NCBI GenBank assembly: GCA_963811895.1 | Contig: CAWETE010000004.1 | Location: 930,001 to 994,000 of the forward strand | Length of the DNA: 64,000 nucleotides | DNA from: DASSUW01 sp963811895 | Lineage (GTDB): Bacteria > Actinomycetota > Thermoleophilia > Solirubrobacterales > Solirubrobacteraceae | Direction: 5' to 3' | Shown: positions 27,630 to 38,145 of the stretch, one piece after another | Layout: each line of letters starts with the position of its first letter | Position numbering within the stretch: the stretch's first letter is position 1 | Notes under the pieces: generated by a model | Database searches by the model: none | Seen by the model: the letters and a program-made list of their open reading frames with translations, nothing else | Told to the model about the DNA's origin: nothing | Position numbers and translations under genes: made by a program

Positions 27630-28300
27630 TCAGCCACCGCTGGTGGTGGCGAGACTTTCGAGCCGGCGCTGCCATGTGGCCGCACGCGGGGCCTCGCCGG
27701 GCTCGGGGCCGCCCACCCAGAGCGTCACGGCGCGGATGCCGTGGAGCGCGCTGACCAGCCAGGTCTCGTGGCCGGTGAGGTCTTGCGGGGCGGGGCGGCG
27801 GAGCTCCACTTTGTCCGCCAGCTCGATCAGCAGCGCGCGCGTGATCCCGGGCAGGATCGCCGCCTCGTCGGGCACCGCGCACAGGGTCTCCCCCTCCCAC
27901 CACAGCAGGCTCGTGTAGGCGCCCTCGAGCAGGCGGCCTTCGCTGTCGGCGAGCACCGCCTCTTGGGCGCCATGAGCCTTGGCGCGGTCGCGCAGGGCGC
28001 CGAGCCGCTCGAGGTCAGGGCCCTTGACGCGCGGGGTTCTGCGTGGATCGATGTCGGCGATCCAGGCGGTCACGGTCGGCTCCCGAGGCGGCGCCGGCCG
28101 CACCTGGAACGCAAGCTCGCCGTCCGCGCGCAGCTCGACGCGCGGGAACCAGCGGCCCTCGGCGGGTACGGCGCGCTCGACCTCGGCGCGGAACTCCGCG
28201 AGGTCGATGCCGCAGGCCGCCGAGAAACGCGCCCAGTGGCGCTCGACGGCGCGCGCGTGCCCGTCGACGACGAGCCACGAATCGGCCGCGATGAGCTCCG

Positions 28301-28304
<4 letters not shown>
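27630..28304 (-). CDS. pabC: Aminotransferase class IV, 4-amino-4-deoxychorismate lyase
   Basis: 224 residues from ATG 28302-28304, overlapping the pabAB stop as ATGA. PLP enzyme fold type IV motifs: the catalytic lysine in RRTPRVKGPDLERL, EAVLADSEGRLLEGAYTSLLW, and AILPGITRALLIELA. It would release pyruvate from aminodeoxychorismate to give p-aminobenzoate. Beside mptG, the pABA probably feeds methanopterin as well as folate. Confidence 0.85.
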
Positions 28305-30298
<1,994 letters not shown>

Positions 30299-30307
30299 GG
30301 CCGCATC

Positions 30308-30313
30308 TACACT
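30308..30313 (+). promoter_or_regulatory. Predicted leaderless -10 (TACACT) of the DUF447 operon
   Basis: TACACT ends 9 bp before the TTG at 30323. The spacing matches other leaderless starts in this window and supports the TTG start. Confidence 0.35.
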
Positions 30314-30322
30314 CTGCCCACG

Positions 30323-30874
30323 TTGGCACAGGATGCGCCAGTCCTCGAGACGGTCGTGACCACGATCAACCCCGACGGCAGCATCAACTGTGCCGCGATG
30401 GGCGTCGAGTGGGGCGAGCAGCGGATCGTCATCAAGCCCTTTCGCGGGACGCGCACCCTACGGAATCTGCGCGCCACGCCGGCCGCGGTCGTGCACCTCA
30501 CCGACGACATTCTCCTGTTCAGCCAGGCGGCGCTCGGCGACCCGCATCCGCCGACCCGTCCGGCGGTGAACGTCGAGGGCGCGATCCTGGAGGACGCGTG
30601 CTCGTGGCGCGAGGTGCGCGTCGAGGCGATCGAGGACGGCGAGCGCGCACGCGTCACCGCGGAGGTGGTCGGCGGTGGTGCCGGTCGCGAGTTCCTCGGC
30701 TTCAACCGCGCGTGCCACGCGGTGCTCGAGGCGTCGATCCTCGCCTCGCGGGCGCGGATGCTCGACCCGGCGGAGATCCGGGGCGAGCTGGAGCGGCTGC
30801 AGGTGCTCGTGGACAAGACGGCCGGCCCGCGCGAGCGCGAAGCGATGGCGTACGTGCGCGCCAAGGTCGGATGA
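30323..30874 (+). CDS. DUF447 family protein of methanopterin clusters
   Basis: 183 residues if translation begins at TTG 30323; no in-frame ATG or GTG lies close by. A flavin-reductase-like (split beta-barrel) pattern is visible: VTTINPDGSINCAAMGVEW, VIKPFRGTRTLRNL, AVVHLTDDILLFSQAAL, FLGFNRACHAVLEASILASRARML. DUF447 proteins are conserved in archaea and in bacteria with H4MPT-linked C1 pathways, where their biochemical role is not settled. It couples to mptG through ATGA at 30871. Confidence 0.85.
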   Translation: MAQDAPVLETVVTTINPDGSINCAAMGVEWGEQRIVIKPFRGTRTLRNLRATPAAVVHLTDDILLFSQAALGDPHPPTRPAVNVEGAILEDACSWREVRVEAIEDGERARVTAEVVGGGAGREFLGFNRACHAVLEASILASRARMLDPAEIRGELERLQVLVDKTAGPREREAMAYVRAKVG

Positions 30875-31784
30875 TTCGCGTCGAGGCGCCCGCGCGCCTG
30901 CACCTCGGGCATGCTCGCCGTCGGCGACGCCGGCACGCGCCACTTCGGCGGGCTCGGCGTGGCGGTCGAGCGCCCGGCGGTGGTGCTCGAGGCGGAGCCG
31001 GCGGACGACCTGTCGGTCGAGGGCGCCGACGCGGAGCGCGCGCTGGCGTTCGCGCGAGCGCTGCCGCGACGCGCTGGGGCTTTCGGGCGGCGCCCATCTG
31101 CGCGTGCTCGAGGCGATCCCCTCGCACGTCGGCCTCGGGTCGGGCACGAAGCTCGCCCTCGCGGTGGCCCAGGCGCTCGCCGCGGTCCACGGCCGCACGC
31201 TCGACGCGCCGGCGCTGGCCCAGGCCGCCGGGCGCGCGGCGCGCTCCGCGGTGGGGATGTGGACGTTCGCCCTCGGCGGCCTCGTGGTCGAGGGCGGCGT
31301 GCGGGGAGAGGGCTCGGCGCCGCTGCTCATGCGTCACGCGATGCCGGACGAGTGGCGGATCGTCATCGTCGTGCCGGACGCGGAGCCGGGGCTCTCCGGA
31401 CCCGCCGAGGCCCAGGCGTTCGAGCGGCTCGTGCCGTCGGCCGAGCGATCGGCGGCCATCGCCCAGCTCGTGCTCACGTCGCTGCTGCCGGCGCTCGTCG
31501 AGCGCGAGCTCGAGGAGTTCGGCGGCGCGCTGACGCGCGTGCAGCAGCTCGTGGGCGACGAGTTCGCCTCGATGCAGGGCGGCCGCTTCCATCCGCGAGC
31601 GGGCGCGCTCGTCGAGGCGCTGCTCAGCGGCGGCGCGGCGGGCGCCGGCCAGAGCTCGTGGGGACCGGCGGTCTACGGCGTCGTCGGCAGCGAGGCGGCC
31701 GGACGCGATCTCGCGCGCCGCGTGGAGGATCTCGGGGCCGTGGACGTCGTGGCGTTCGACAACCGCGGCGCCCGCGTCACATGA
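30871..31784 (+). CDS. mptG: Beta-ribofuranosylaminobenzene 5'-phosphate synthase (two frameshifts)
   Basis: A GHMP-kinase-fold protein of about 303 residues after deleting two extra bases, near 30913 (after ARLHLG, rejoining at MLAVGDAGTRHFGGLG) and near 31058 (rejoining at LGLSGGAHLRVLEAIPSHVG). Motifs GLGSGTKLALAVAQAL, RSAVGMWTFALGGLVVEGG and SGGAAGAGQSSWGPAVYG match RFAP synthase, which joins pABA to PRPP with decarboxylation, the first committed step of methanopterin. It overlaps DUF447 and mfnB by ATGA junctions. Confidence 0.85.
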
Positions 31785-32494
31785 GGCTGCTCGTGAGCGT
31801 GGTGGACGCCGGCGAGGCGCGCACGGCCGCCGCTGCGGGCGCCGACATCGTGGACGTCAAGAACCCCGCCGAGGGCTCGCTCGGCGCGCCGTCGCCTGCG
31901 GTGATCGCCGGCGTGCGGGCGGCCGTGCCCACCGAGCTGCCGGTCAGCGCCGCGATCGGCGACATGCCCAACCTGCCCGGCACCGCGGCGCTCGCCGCCG
32001 CGGGCGCGGCGGGCAGCGGCGCGACCTACGTGAAGGTCGGCCTGTGGGGCGTCGCGACCGAGGATGAAGCGGTCGCCCTACTGCGCGCGGTCCGCGACGC
32101 CGTGCCGGGCGCCGTGGTCGTCGCCGCGGCCTACGCCGACGGGCAGCGCGTCGTAACTGGGATCGCCGGCGCGCCGCTCGCGCCGGCACTGCTGCCGCGC
32201 GTGGCGAGCGCGGCGGGCGTCGAAGTCTGCCTGCTCGACACCGCGATCAAGGACGGCCGCGGCCTGCTCGAGTGGCTCTCTCCCGAGACGCTGACGTCGC
32301 TGGTGGCCGAAGCCCACGCGGCAGGCCTGGAGGTGGCGCTGGCCGGCGCCCTGCGCGCGGAGGACCTGGCGGTCATCCGCGACACCGGGGCCGACATCGC
32401 CGGCGTCCGCTCGGCGGTGTGCGCCAACGGCCGGCGCTCGGCACCGCTCGACGGCGCCCTCGTGGCGGCTATGCGGCAGCGGCTGCCCGGATGA
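31781..32494 (+). CDS. mfnB: (5-formylfuran-3-yl)methyl phosphate synthase (MfnB, DUF556)
   Basis: 237 residues, TIM-barrel fold. Catalytic-type lysines K27 (DIVDVKNPAEGSLGAP) and K85 (TYVKVGLWG) and the DTAIKDGRGLLEWL segment match MfnB, which condenses two glyceraldehyde-3-phosphates into the furan precursor of methanofuran. It confirms that the cell makes a methanofuran-type cofactor and not only H4MPT. It converges with the R2-like gene with a 26-bp overlap. Confidence 0.9.
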   Translation: MRLLVSVVDAGEARTAAAAGADIVDVKNPAEGSLGAPSPAVIAGVRAAVPTELPVSAAIGDMPNLPGTAALAAAGAAGSGATYVKVGLWGVATEDEAVALLRAVRDAVPGAVVVAAAYADGQRVVTGIAGAPLAPALLPRVASAAGVEVCLLDTAIKDGRGLLEWLSPETLTSLVAEAHAAGLEVALAGALRAEDLAVIRDTGADIAGVRSAVCANGRRSAPLDGALVAAMRQRLPG

Positions 32495-33314
32495 TGCCGG
32501 CGACGTGAAGCCGGTGGAGGACCTTGCGCGCGCTGCGCTCGCGCATGGCGACCGGGACGACGTCGCCCCAGGCGTCGGCGACCTCCTCGGCGCGCTGCAG
32601 CAGATCGTCGACGACCTCCGCGGAGGGCCGCGTCTCGATCAGGCACCGCAGGCCGAAGCCGACGTGCCAGCGCTCGTCGCGCGCGACGCGGTCGACGCCC
32701 TCGAGCACGCCGGGGAGAGCGTCGTCGTCCAGCTCGTCGAGCAGCGCCTGCTGCCCGGCGTCGAAGACGACCCCCTCGAGCAGCATGTGGTAGAGGCTGA
32801 CGCCGCGGTCGAGCCCGGTCTTGCCCTCAGCCAGCTCCTCGGCCATCGCCGGCAGCCGCTCCTCGAAGAGCTCGAGGAAGGCGGCCGGGACGTGCTCCCG
32901 GGCGGCGGCGCGCCGCTCTTCCGGCGTCTCTCCCGCCAGCCCGAGCACCTCCTCGCCGACGCGATCGAAGAACTTGGCGTGGCGCTGCTCGTCGCGGCGC
33001 TGGAGGAAGAACACCCAGGCCATCAGGCTCTCCTGCGACGCCAGTTCCGCCTCGCGGGCGGCGTTGGCGAAGGGCGTGAGCGTCTCGGCGACGGCGTCCT
33101 CGGCGACGCAGAACCCGGCGAGCAGCGTGGTCAGGCGATCGCGCCGCTCGGCCGGTAGCTCCGGCCACGCGCGGGCGTCCGGCTCGAGGTCGATGGCCGC
33201 CGGATTCCACTGCAGGCGGGCCACTCTCTTGGAGAAGAAGTTGGGCCAGTAGCTGCGCTTCGGGAGGATGAAATGCCCTGCCACGACGCGCTCCCACAGC
33301 TGCCGCTCAGCCAT
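32469..33314 (-). CDS. R2-like diiron/heterodinuclear carboxylate protein
   Basis: 281 residues of helical ferritin-like sequence. Metal ligands appear as E in FCVAEDAVAE, E-x-x-H in DEQRHAKFF, E in HMLLEGVVFDAG, and E-x-x-H in RDERWHVGFG, the ribonucleotide reductase R2 / R2lox set; the N-terminal WNPAAIDLEPD also resembles R2lox. No NrdA partner or radical-tyrosine motif is evident. It sits within methanofuran genes and overlaps the kinase gene by 8 bp, so it may be an oxygenase in cofactor synthesis or modification (inference). Confidence 0.8.
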   Translation of the reverse strand: MAERQLWERVVAGHFILPKRSYWPNFFSKRVARLQWNPAAIDLEPDARAWPELPAERRDRLTTLLAGFCVAEDAVAETLTPFANAAREAELASQESLMAWVFFLQRRDEQRHAKFFDRVGEEVLGLAGETPEERRAAAREHVPAAFLELFEERLPAMAEELAEGKTGLDRGVSLYHMLLEGVVFDAGQQALLDELDDDALPGVLEGVDRVARDERWHVGFGLRCLIETRPSAEVVDDLLQRAEEVADAWGDVVPVAMRERSARKVLHRLHVAGIIRAAAAA

Positions 33315-33831
33315 GGCGCCACGGTAGCAAGGGGTCGAGAAGCTCCTCGAGGCGGTCGGGAGTGGTCATCCGCGTCTCGAAGCGAGCGCCCTCGATCGCC
33401 GTCTGGAAGTAGTCGTCGACGACAGCGACCGCCTTCACGAGCACGAGGCGCTCGGCGCCGGTTCTGCGGGCGACCCACGCCGCGATCGAGTCGGACGTCA
33501 CGTCCCACGACGCGGGCAGCTCGTCGAGCGGGAGCCCGGCAGGGAGCAGCACGCTCGTACGGTCGGTGGCGATCCGCTCGAGGTCCGTGCAGCGCTCGGC
33601 GCCCGGGATCAGATCGCTCAGCAGCCAGCCGAACTGCTCCATGCCCAGGATCGCCATCCGGTGCGCGGTCTCCGCGTTCAGGCCGAAGCGGCGATCGGCG
33701 TCGCGGACGGCGTCGGCGAAGCGCCCGCCGCCGGGCACGACGAGCAGCGAGTCGCGGCGGCCGAGCGCGGCACAGACGCCGGGCAGCGCGTCGTCGCCGA
33801 TGCCGCCGCCGACCTTGACGACGGTCAGCAC
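33307..33831 (-). CDS. mfnE: Amino-acid-kinase-fold protein, MfnE-like
   Basis: 174 residues from GTG 33829-33831, inside the end of the preceding gene. VVKVGGGIGDDALPGV and LLVVPGGGRFADAVRDADRRFGL are the nucleotide-binding glycine loops of the amino acid kinase family; GMEQFGWLLSDLIPG and VTSDSIAAWVARRTGAERLVLVKAV complete it. In methanogens MfnE phosphorylates the aminomethylfuran phosphate. Its position between mfnF-like and the R2-like gene supports that role. Shorter than usual kinases of this fold but like MfnE. Confidence 0.8.
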   Translation of the reverse strand: MLTVVKVGGGIGDDALPGVCAALGRRDSLLVVPGGGRFADAVRDADRRFGLNAETAHRMAILGMEQFGWLLSDLIPGAERCTDLERIATDRTSVLLPAGLPLDELPASWDVTSDSIAAWVARRTGAERLVLVKAVAVVDDYFQTAIEGARFETRMTTPDRLEELLDPLLPWRHG

Positions 33832-34745
33832 AGGCGTGCCACGAGAGCCGAGGCCGGGCCCCACGCCGTGTCGACGACCGCCCGCCCGAGGCGAGCGGCG
33901 ACCTCGCGTGCCATGAACGCGCCGGAGCCCGCGGCGATGACGGGAGCGTCGGGCTGCCGGCGCGCGGCCTCCTCGATCTGGCGCACCTGCTCGCCGTGGA
34001 GGTACGCCGCGATCGCGTCGATCTCCGCCGCGCCGAGCTGCTCGACGTCGGAGCACACCAGCCGGGCGATCCGCTCGCGTGCGAACTCGATCGTGGCGGG
34101 GCGGCCGTCGGGCGTGGGGCAGTCGTAGGCCTCCAGATGGCCGAGCACGAGATGGACGTCGGCGCTGATCGCGAACAGCTCCGACGCGACCGGGCACCAG
34201 CCGCCACGCACCGGCACGCGCGGCGCGATCGCCGCCAGGTTCGTGCGCAACACCCCGGTGTAGACCAGCTCGCCCGCCAGCAGCCGCTCGAGATCGTTCT
34301 TCCCGCTCGCGGCAACCCGGCCGGCGACGATCGAGATGACGTCGGCGGTCGTGCTGCCGACGTCGATCAGCAGCGCGTCCGGGTGCTCATCGGCCACCGC
34401 CAGCGCGGTCGCGATCCAGTTGGCGGCGGCGACGTCCCAGGGCCGCACTCGTGCCTCCTCCACGGTGATGAGCTCGCCGGCCGTCGTCAGGACGCTCGGG
34501 TCGCCGAACGCCTCCTCGGCGGCGTCGAGCACGAACGCCACGCCCTCGCGCTTGGTGCGAAACGCGTCGGACAGCTCGGCGGTCATCGTGATCGCCACCG
34601 CGTCCGCCGTCCCCAGCTCGCGCAGCACGGCGACGAGTCCCTCGGGGTCGCGCCAGATCTCGAAGGGGCGCGACACCGTCGTCCCGTCGTGCCAGGCGGC
34701 CTTCGTGTTCGCCCCTCCGATGTCCACCGCTAGCGTGGCCGGCAT
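33825..34745 (-). CDS. mfnF: Hydantoinase A/ASKHA-fold protein, MfnF-like
   Basis: 306 residues from ATG 34743-34745. The N-terminal LAVDIGGANTKAAW and internal LLIDVGSTTADVISI and VIAAGSGAFMAREVAARLG are ASKHA phosphate-binding motifs; the middle (FAISADVHLVLGHLEAYDC) matches the H4MPT-linked gene family whose archaeal member MfnF couples tyramine-glutamate to the aminomethylfuran. Its start codon shares the tetramer CATG with the divergent HisA-like gene; ATGs at 34757 and 34772 are possible alternative starts. Confidence 0.8.
   Translation of the reverse strand: MPATLAVDIGGANTKAAWHDGTTVSRPFEIWRDPEGLVAVLRELGTADAVAITMTAELSDAFRTKREGVAFVLDAAEEAFGDPSVLTTAGELITVEEARVRPWDVAAANWIATALAVADEHPDALLIDVGSTTADVISIVAGRVAASGKNDLERLLAGELVYTGVLRTNLAAIAPRVPVRGGWCPVASELFAISADVHLVLGHLEAYDCPTPDGRPATIEFARERIARLVCSDVEQLGAAEIDAIAAYLHGEQVRQIEEAARRQPDAPVIAAGSGAFMAREVAARLGRAVVDTAWGPASALVARLC
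34731..34736 (+). promoter_or_regulatory. Predicted leaderless -10 (TAGCGT) of the HisA-like gene
   Basis: TAGCGT ends 7 bp before the ATG at 34744 and lies inside the first codons of the divergent mfnF-like gene. Confidence 0.4.
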
Positions 34746-35373
34746 GCGCGTCGTCGGAGTCATCGATCTCAAGGCCGGCGAGGCGGTTCATGCCGTGCGC
34801 GGCGAGCGCGAACGCTACCGCCCGCTCGGCGACCCGCTCGTGCTGGCGCGCAGGTTCGGCCTCGACGAGCTGTACGTCGCCGACCTCGACGCGATCACCG
34901 GCGGGGCCCTGCAGAGCGAGATCATCGCCGCGCTGGCGCGCGAGGCACGCGTCATGGTCGATGCCGGGGCCGGCGAGCCGCAGCGGCTGCTCGATCTCGG
35001 CGTGGACCGCATCGTCATCGGGACCGAGACGCTGACCGACGCCGATGCCCTCCCGCCCGACGCGGTCCTCAGCGTGGACCTCTACGACGGTCGCGTCCTG
35101 TCGCGCGACCCGCGGCTCGCCGGTCTATCCGCGCTCGACGCCGTCGCACGCCTCCCGGGTCCGCGCGAGGTCATCGTGCTCGACCTGGCGCGGGTGGGCA
35201 CCAGCTCGGGGCCCGATGTCGAGACGATCGCCGAGATCCACGCCGCGTTCCCCGAGCTCGAGCTGCTCGCCGGCGGCGGCGTGCGCGACGCCGACGACCT
35301 GCGCGCGCTCGAGGACGCTGGCGCGGCGGGCGCGCTCGTGGCGACAGCGCTGCACCGCGGCGCCATTGGGTGA
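34744..35373 (+). CDS. HisA-like TIM-barrel protein of the H4MPT cluster
   Basis: 209 residues. VIDLKAGEAVHAVRGER, LDELYVADLDAITGG, VDRIVIGTETL, LSVDLYDGRVLSRD and ELLAGGGVRDADDLRALEDAGAAGALVATALHRG follow the HisA phosphoribosyl isomerase plan. At 209 residues it is shorter than HisA and lacks histidine genes nearby; HisA-like proteins of this kind occur in methanogens and in bacterial H4MPT clusters, where the reaction is not established. It is transcribed alone, ending at the structured element at 35376. Confidence 0.8.
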   Translation: MRVVGVIDLKAGEAVHAVRGERERYRPLGDPLVLARRFGLDELYVADLDAITGGALQSEIIAALAREARVMVDAGAGEPQRLLDLGVDRIVIGTETLTDADALPPDAVLSVDLYDGRVLSRDPRLAGLSALDAVARLPGPREVIVLDLARVGTSSGPDVETIAEIHAAFPELELLAGGGVRDADDLRALEDAGAAGALVATALHRGAIG

Positions 35374-35375
35374 TC

Positions 35376-35602
35376 GAACGTCAACTGCGGCTGGGTGGGG
35401 AGGCGATGAGGCCGGCGGAGCCGGTTTTCTCGCAGCGTCCTGCCTAAGTGGGCCTATACCCCACTAGGACAGGACGCTGGGCCGAAATCGGTGTCGAATC
35501 CTGTCGCGGGGTCGGATAGCGACCCCTAGGCAGGATTCGACGCTGAAATCCAGCCGCGCGGCCGGCCTACCCAGCCGCCCTACCCAGCCGCAGTTGACGT
35601 TC
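35376..35602. repeat. 227-bp nested inverted-repeat element between convergent genes
   Basis: Perfect 21-bp inverted termini (35376-35396 and 35582-35602, GAACGTCAACTGCGGCTGGG inward) enclose two large hairpins: 35433-35479 (CAGCGTCCTG / CAGGACGCTG plus a further CCTAAGTGGG/CCCACTAGG stem) and 35493-35541 (GTCGAATCCTG / CAGGATTCGAC plus GGGGTCG/CGACCCC). A 12-bp direct repeat CTACCCAGCCGC occurs twice before the right end. It starts 3 bp after the HisA-like stop and touches the stop of the ATP-grasp gene. It could be a miniature transposable element or a bidirectional structured terminator; no clear target-site duplication is seen. Confidence 0.85.
35412..35428 (+). terminator. Intrinsic terminator-like hairpin with T-tract
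   Basis: CCGGC-GGA-GCCGG followed by TTTT, 39 bp after the HisA-like stop and inside the 227-bp element. Confidence 0.5.
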
Positions 35603-36434
35603 ACCCGGCCACCGACTCCACGTGCGCGACGAGCGCCGGCGCCACCTCGACGCCGGTCGCCTTCTGAAGCCCGTGCCAACCCGGGATGCCGTTGAGCTCC
35701 AGCACGTGGTCACCCAGCAGGTCGACGCCCGCGTAGTCGGTGCCCAGCACCTCGGCGGCCTCCAGGCACAGGCGCTCCTGCTCGGCGCTCAGCTCGGTCG
35801 GCCGCGCCTCGGCGCCGCGCGCGAGGTTCGCCCGCCATCCCTCGCCGACCCGCTCGATCGCCGCCAGCACCCGCCCGCCGACGACGAACGCCCGCACGTC
35901 GCGCTCGGCCTGGATCGTCTCCTGCAGGTAGTACACGGCCCGCTCGAGCTCGAGCGCGTGGAAGACGCGGTACGCGACGTCGCGGTCGTCGACGCGCGTC
36001 ATCCCGGCGCCCATCGCGCCGAACAGCGGCTTGACGATCACGTCGCCGCCGAGCTCGTCGAACGCCTCGAGCGCGTCGTCGCGGCGCTCGCAGGCGATCG
36101 TGCGCGGCGTCGGCACGCCGGCCCGCGCCAGCAGCGCCGAGGCGAGGAACTTGTCGATCGTCCGCTCGAGCGCCCGCGGGCTGTTGACGCACGGCACGGC
36201 GAGCGTGTGCAGAGCGTCGACGCGGAAGATCACCTGCTCGAGCGAGCCGCGCGGGATGCCGCGCACGATCACGGCGTCGCAGCCGTCGAGGCTGGGCACC
36301 GTGACGTCGCCGTCGATGCGCCCGACCATGCGCGTCACGGGCACGAGCCGGTGCTCGTGCCCCCGCGCCTCGAGCGCGTCGGTGAGCTGCCGCGCGTGCC
36401 AGCCGCCGCTCGATCCGAGGATCGCGACGGTCAG
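35601..36434 (-). CDS. RimK-like ATP-grasp ligase of the H4MPT cluster
   Basis: 277 residues. ATP-grasp features: KFLASALLARAGVPTPRT, DVIVKPLFGAMGAGMTRV (lysine and glycine-rich loop), QETIQAERDVRAFVVGGRVLAAI and the metal-binding VLELNGIPGWHGLQ near the end. Related proteins (RimK, MptN) add glutamate to tetrahydrosarcinapterin or F420, and an ATP-grasp gene is standard in methylotroph H4MPT clusters. The N-terminus starts LTVAILGSSGGWHARQL; the only nearby start is CTG 36432-36434, overlapping the mch stop as CTGA. Confidence 0.85.
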   Translation of the reverse strand: MTVAILGSSGGWHARQLTDALEARGHEHRLVPVTRMVGRIDGDVTVPSLDGCDAVIVRGIPRGSLEQVIFRVDALHTLAVPCVNSPRALERTIDKFLASALLARAGVPTPRTIACERRDDALEAFDELGGDVIVKPLFGAMGAGMTRVDDRDVAYRVFHALELERAVYYLQETIQAERDVRAFVVGGRVLAAIERVGEGWRANLARGAEARPTELSAEQERLCLEAAEVLGTDYAGVDLLGDHVLELNGIPGWHGLQKATGVEVAPALVAHVESVAG

Positions 36435-37370
36435 CCCCAGAACGAGCGCTCCAGCACCTCGAGGTTGACCTCGCCCGCCTCGAAGCTGCGGCCGCTCCCG
36501 AGGCTCGTGAGCCTGATCTGCGCCGGGCTGAAGAGCAGCGGGTCGATCTTGTAGAAGTCGTACTCCGCGTCCTTGAACACCTTGCCGAACGGCTCGCCGT
36601 AGTCCTTCGACGCCGAGGCGGGAAGGCGCTCGACGAGCTCGCGCAGCGCGTCGTCGTCGTCGGACTCCACCGTGAGATGGACCTGGCCGCCGTAGAGCAC
36701 CGCGTCGTTCGTGCGCCCGAGCGCCGCCATGTCGTCGTCCGCCACCGGCGGCAGCGGGCAGCTGCCGAAGCCGCTGACGACCCGCCGCACGTCGAAGTCG
36801 AGCTCGTGGAGCTTGTGCAGCGCGGTCTCGACCACCCGCGCCGCGATCTGCACGCTCCCGGTCACGCTCGCCGTCGGCGCCATCAGCAGCGTCAGGTCCG
36901 AGGGCTCCACGCCGGCCCGCTCGGCCACGAAGGCGGCGACCTCGGGCGGCGGCTTGTCGCGGGTCTCCAGGCACAGGACGGCGGCGCTCGCCTGCTCGTC
37001 CCAGTCGAGGTCGTCGTAGAGCTCCTCGGCGCGGATCAGCGCGCGCCCGGGCCCGCTGCCCATCGCGAAGTAGCCGTCGCGATCGAGCTTCCAGCCGGCG
37101 TACTGCGCGGCCAGGCACGCGACCGCCGGGTGGTCGGTGGTCACGGTGAGCCCGGGGAACCAGCGGCCGTCGAGGACGAGCGGCGCGTACGCCACCTCCC
37201 CGAGCCCGCCCATGCAGATCTCGGCGAAGGCCCGCCCCGCCGCGAAGCCGCCCTCGCGGCAGTCGATCAGCCGCGCGCCGTTCGCGAGCGTCGTGACCTC
37301 GCACGCGGGCCGCCTCTGCATCGGCCTCCAGGCGGTCGGCGAGCTCCCGTGCGCGGTCGTTGAGGTTCAT
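36431..37370 (-). CDS. mch: Methenyl-H4MPT cyclohydrolase (one frameshift)
   Basis: About 312 residues after removing one extra base near 37322 (frame rejoins at MQRRPACEVTTLANGARLID). Start ATG 37368-37370 (MNLNDRARELADRLEAD) overlaps the fhcC stop. Conserved Mch segments: REGGFAAGRAFAEICMGGLGEVAY, DHPAVACLAAQYAGW, AMGSGPGRAL and SGFGSCPLPPVADDDMAALGRTNDAVLYGG. It converts methenyl-H4MPT to N5-formyl-H4MPT in the cytoplasm, between MtdB and the Fhc complex. Gene order mch-orf(ATP-grasp) resembles methylotrophic proteobacteria. Confidence 0.92.
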
Positions 37371-38145
37371 GCGTCCTCCAGGATCAGGATCTCGCCGCGG
37401 CGCAGCTCGAGGCCGTCGCCGCACCAGCGCGCATAGCGGCCGTCGAGCTGCTCGTCGGACACGGGCAGCCCGAGCGCCCGCAGGCGGCGCAGGTACAGGC
37501 GCAGGTACGGCGGGCGGTAGGTGCAGGAGAACGTGAAGGTCGAGAGCGGCTGCCGCCTCGGTCGTGACGATCGAGCCGCGCCGCATGCCGGCCCCCGCGT
37601 GCGGCCCGACCCCGCCGAGCGCGACGATCGTCCCCGCCAGCATGCGCAGGCCGGCGGCCTCGCCGGCGCGCCCGCCCACGGCGATCAGCCCGCGCCGCAG
37701 GCCGGCGCCGGCCTGCGCGCCCGCGTCGCCGTGCACGACGATCTCGCCGCCGCGCATGCGCTCGCTGCCGAGCTCGCGCCCCGCCGAGCCGCGGACCACG
37801 AGCGTCCCGCCGCGCATCCCCGCTCCGGCGTGGTCGCCGGCGTCGCCCTCGATCGTGCAGCTCGCCGCCGCGCATGCCGGCTCCCGCGTGCGCCCCGACG
37901 CTGCCGGCCACCGTCAGCCGCCCCGCGGTCATGCCCGCGCCGACGTACCTCACGCGGCTCAGGTCGCCCTCGACGCGGACGTCGTCGCCGCTGCCCGACA
38001 CCTCGAAGAACTCGCCCACCCGCGTGCGCTCCTTGCCGTGCCAGAGCGGCAGCGCCGCGATGTCGCCGGTGAGCCGGTCGGGCGTGAGGACCTCGGCCTC
38101 CAGCGGCACGTCGGGCTGCTCGCGCAACGTGAGCGTGAGCGTCAC
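37367..38145 (-). CDS. fhcC: Formyltransferase/hydrolase complex subunit FhcC (two frameshifts)
   Basis: About 258 residues after removing extra bases near 37865 and 37546. Starts at GTG 38143-38145 (GTGA overlap with fhcD) with VTLTLTLREQPDVPLEAEV. The body is a right-handed beta-helix of GxxGxxAGxGMRGG repeats (HAGAGMRGG, QAGAGLRRG, HAGAGMRRG), the FwdC/FhcC hallmark, related to the glutamate synthase C-terminal domain. The true C-terminus (LGLPVSDEQLDGRYARW, ending LILEDA) is in the third frame. FhcC is a structural subunit holding the complex together. Confidence 0.9.

Noticed and set aside
34744..35373. Genuine HisA of histidine biosynthesis
   Set aside because: No histidine genes are near, the protein is short, and HisA-like proteins recur in H4MPT clusters.
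35376..35602. CRISPR array or insertion sequence
   Set aside because: There is one inverted pair and no regularly spaced direct repeats, and no transposase frame inside 227 bp.
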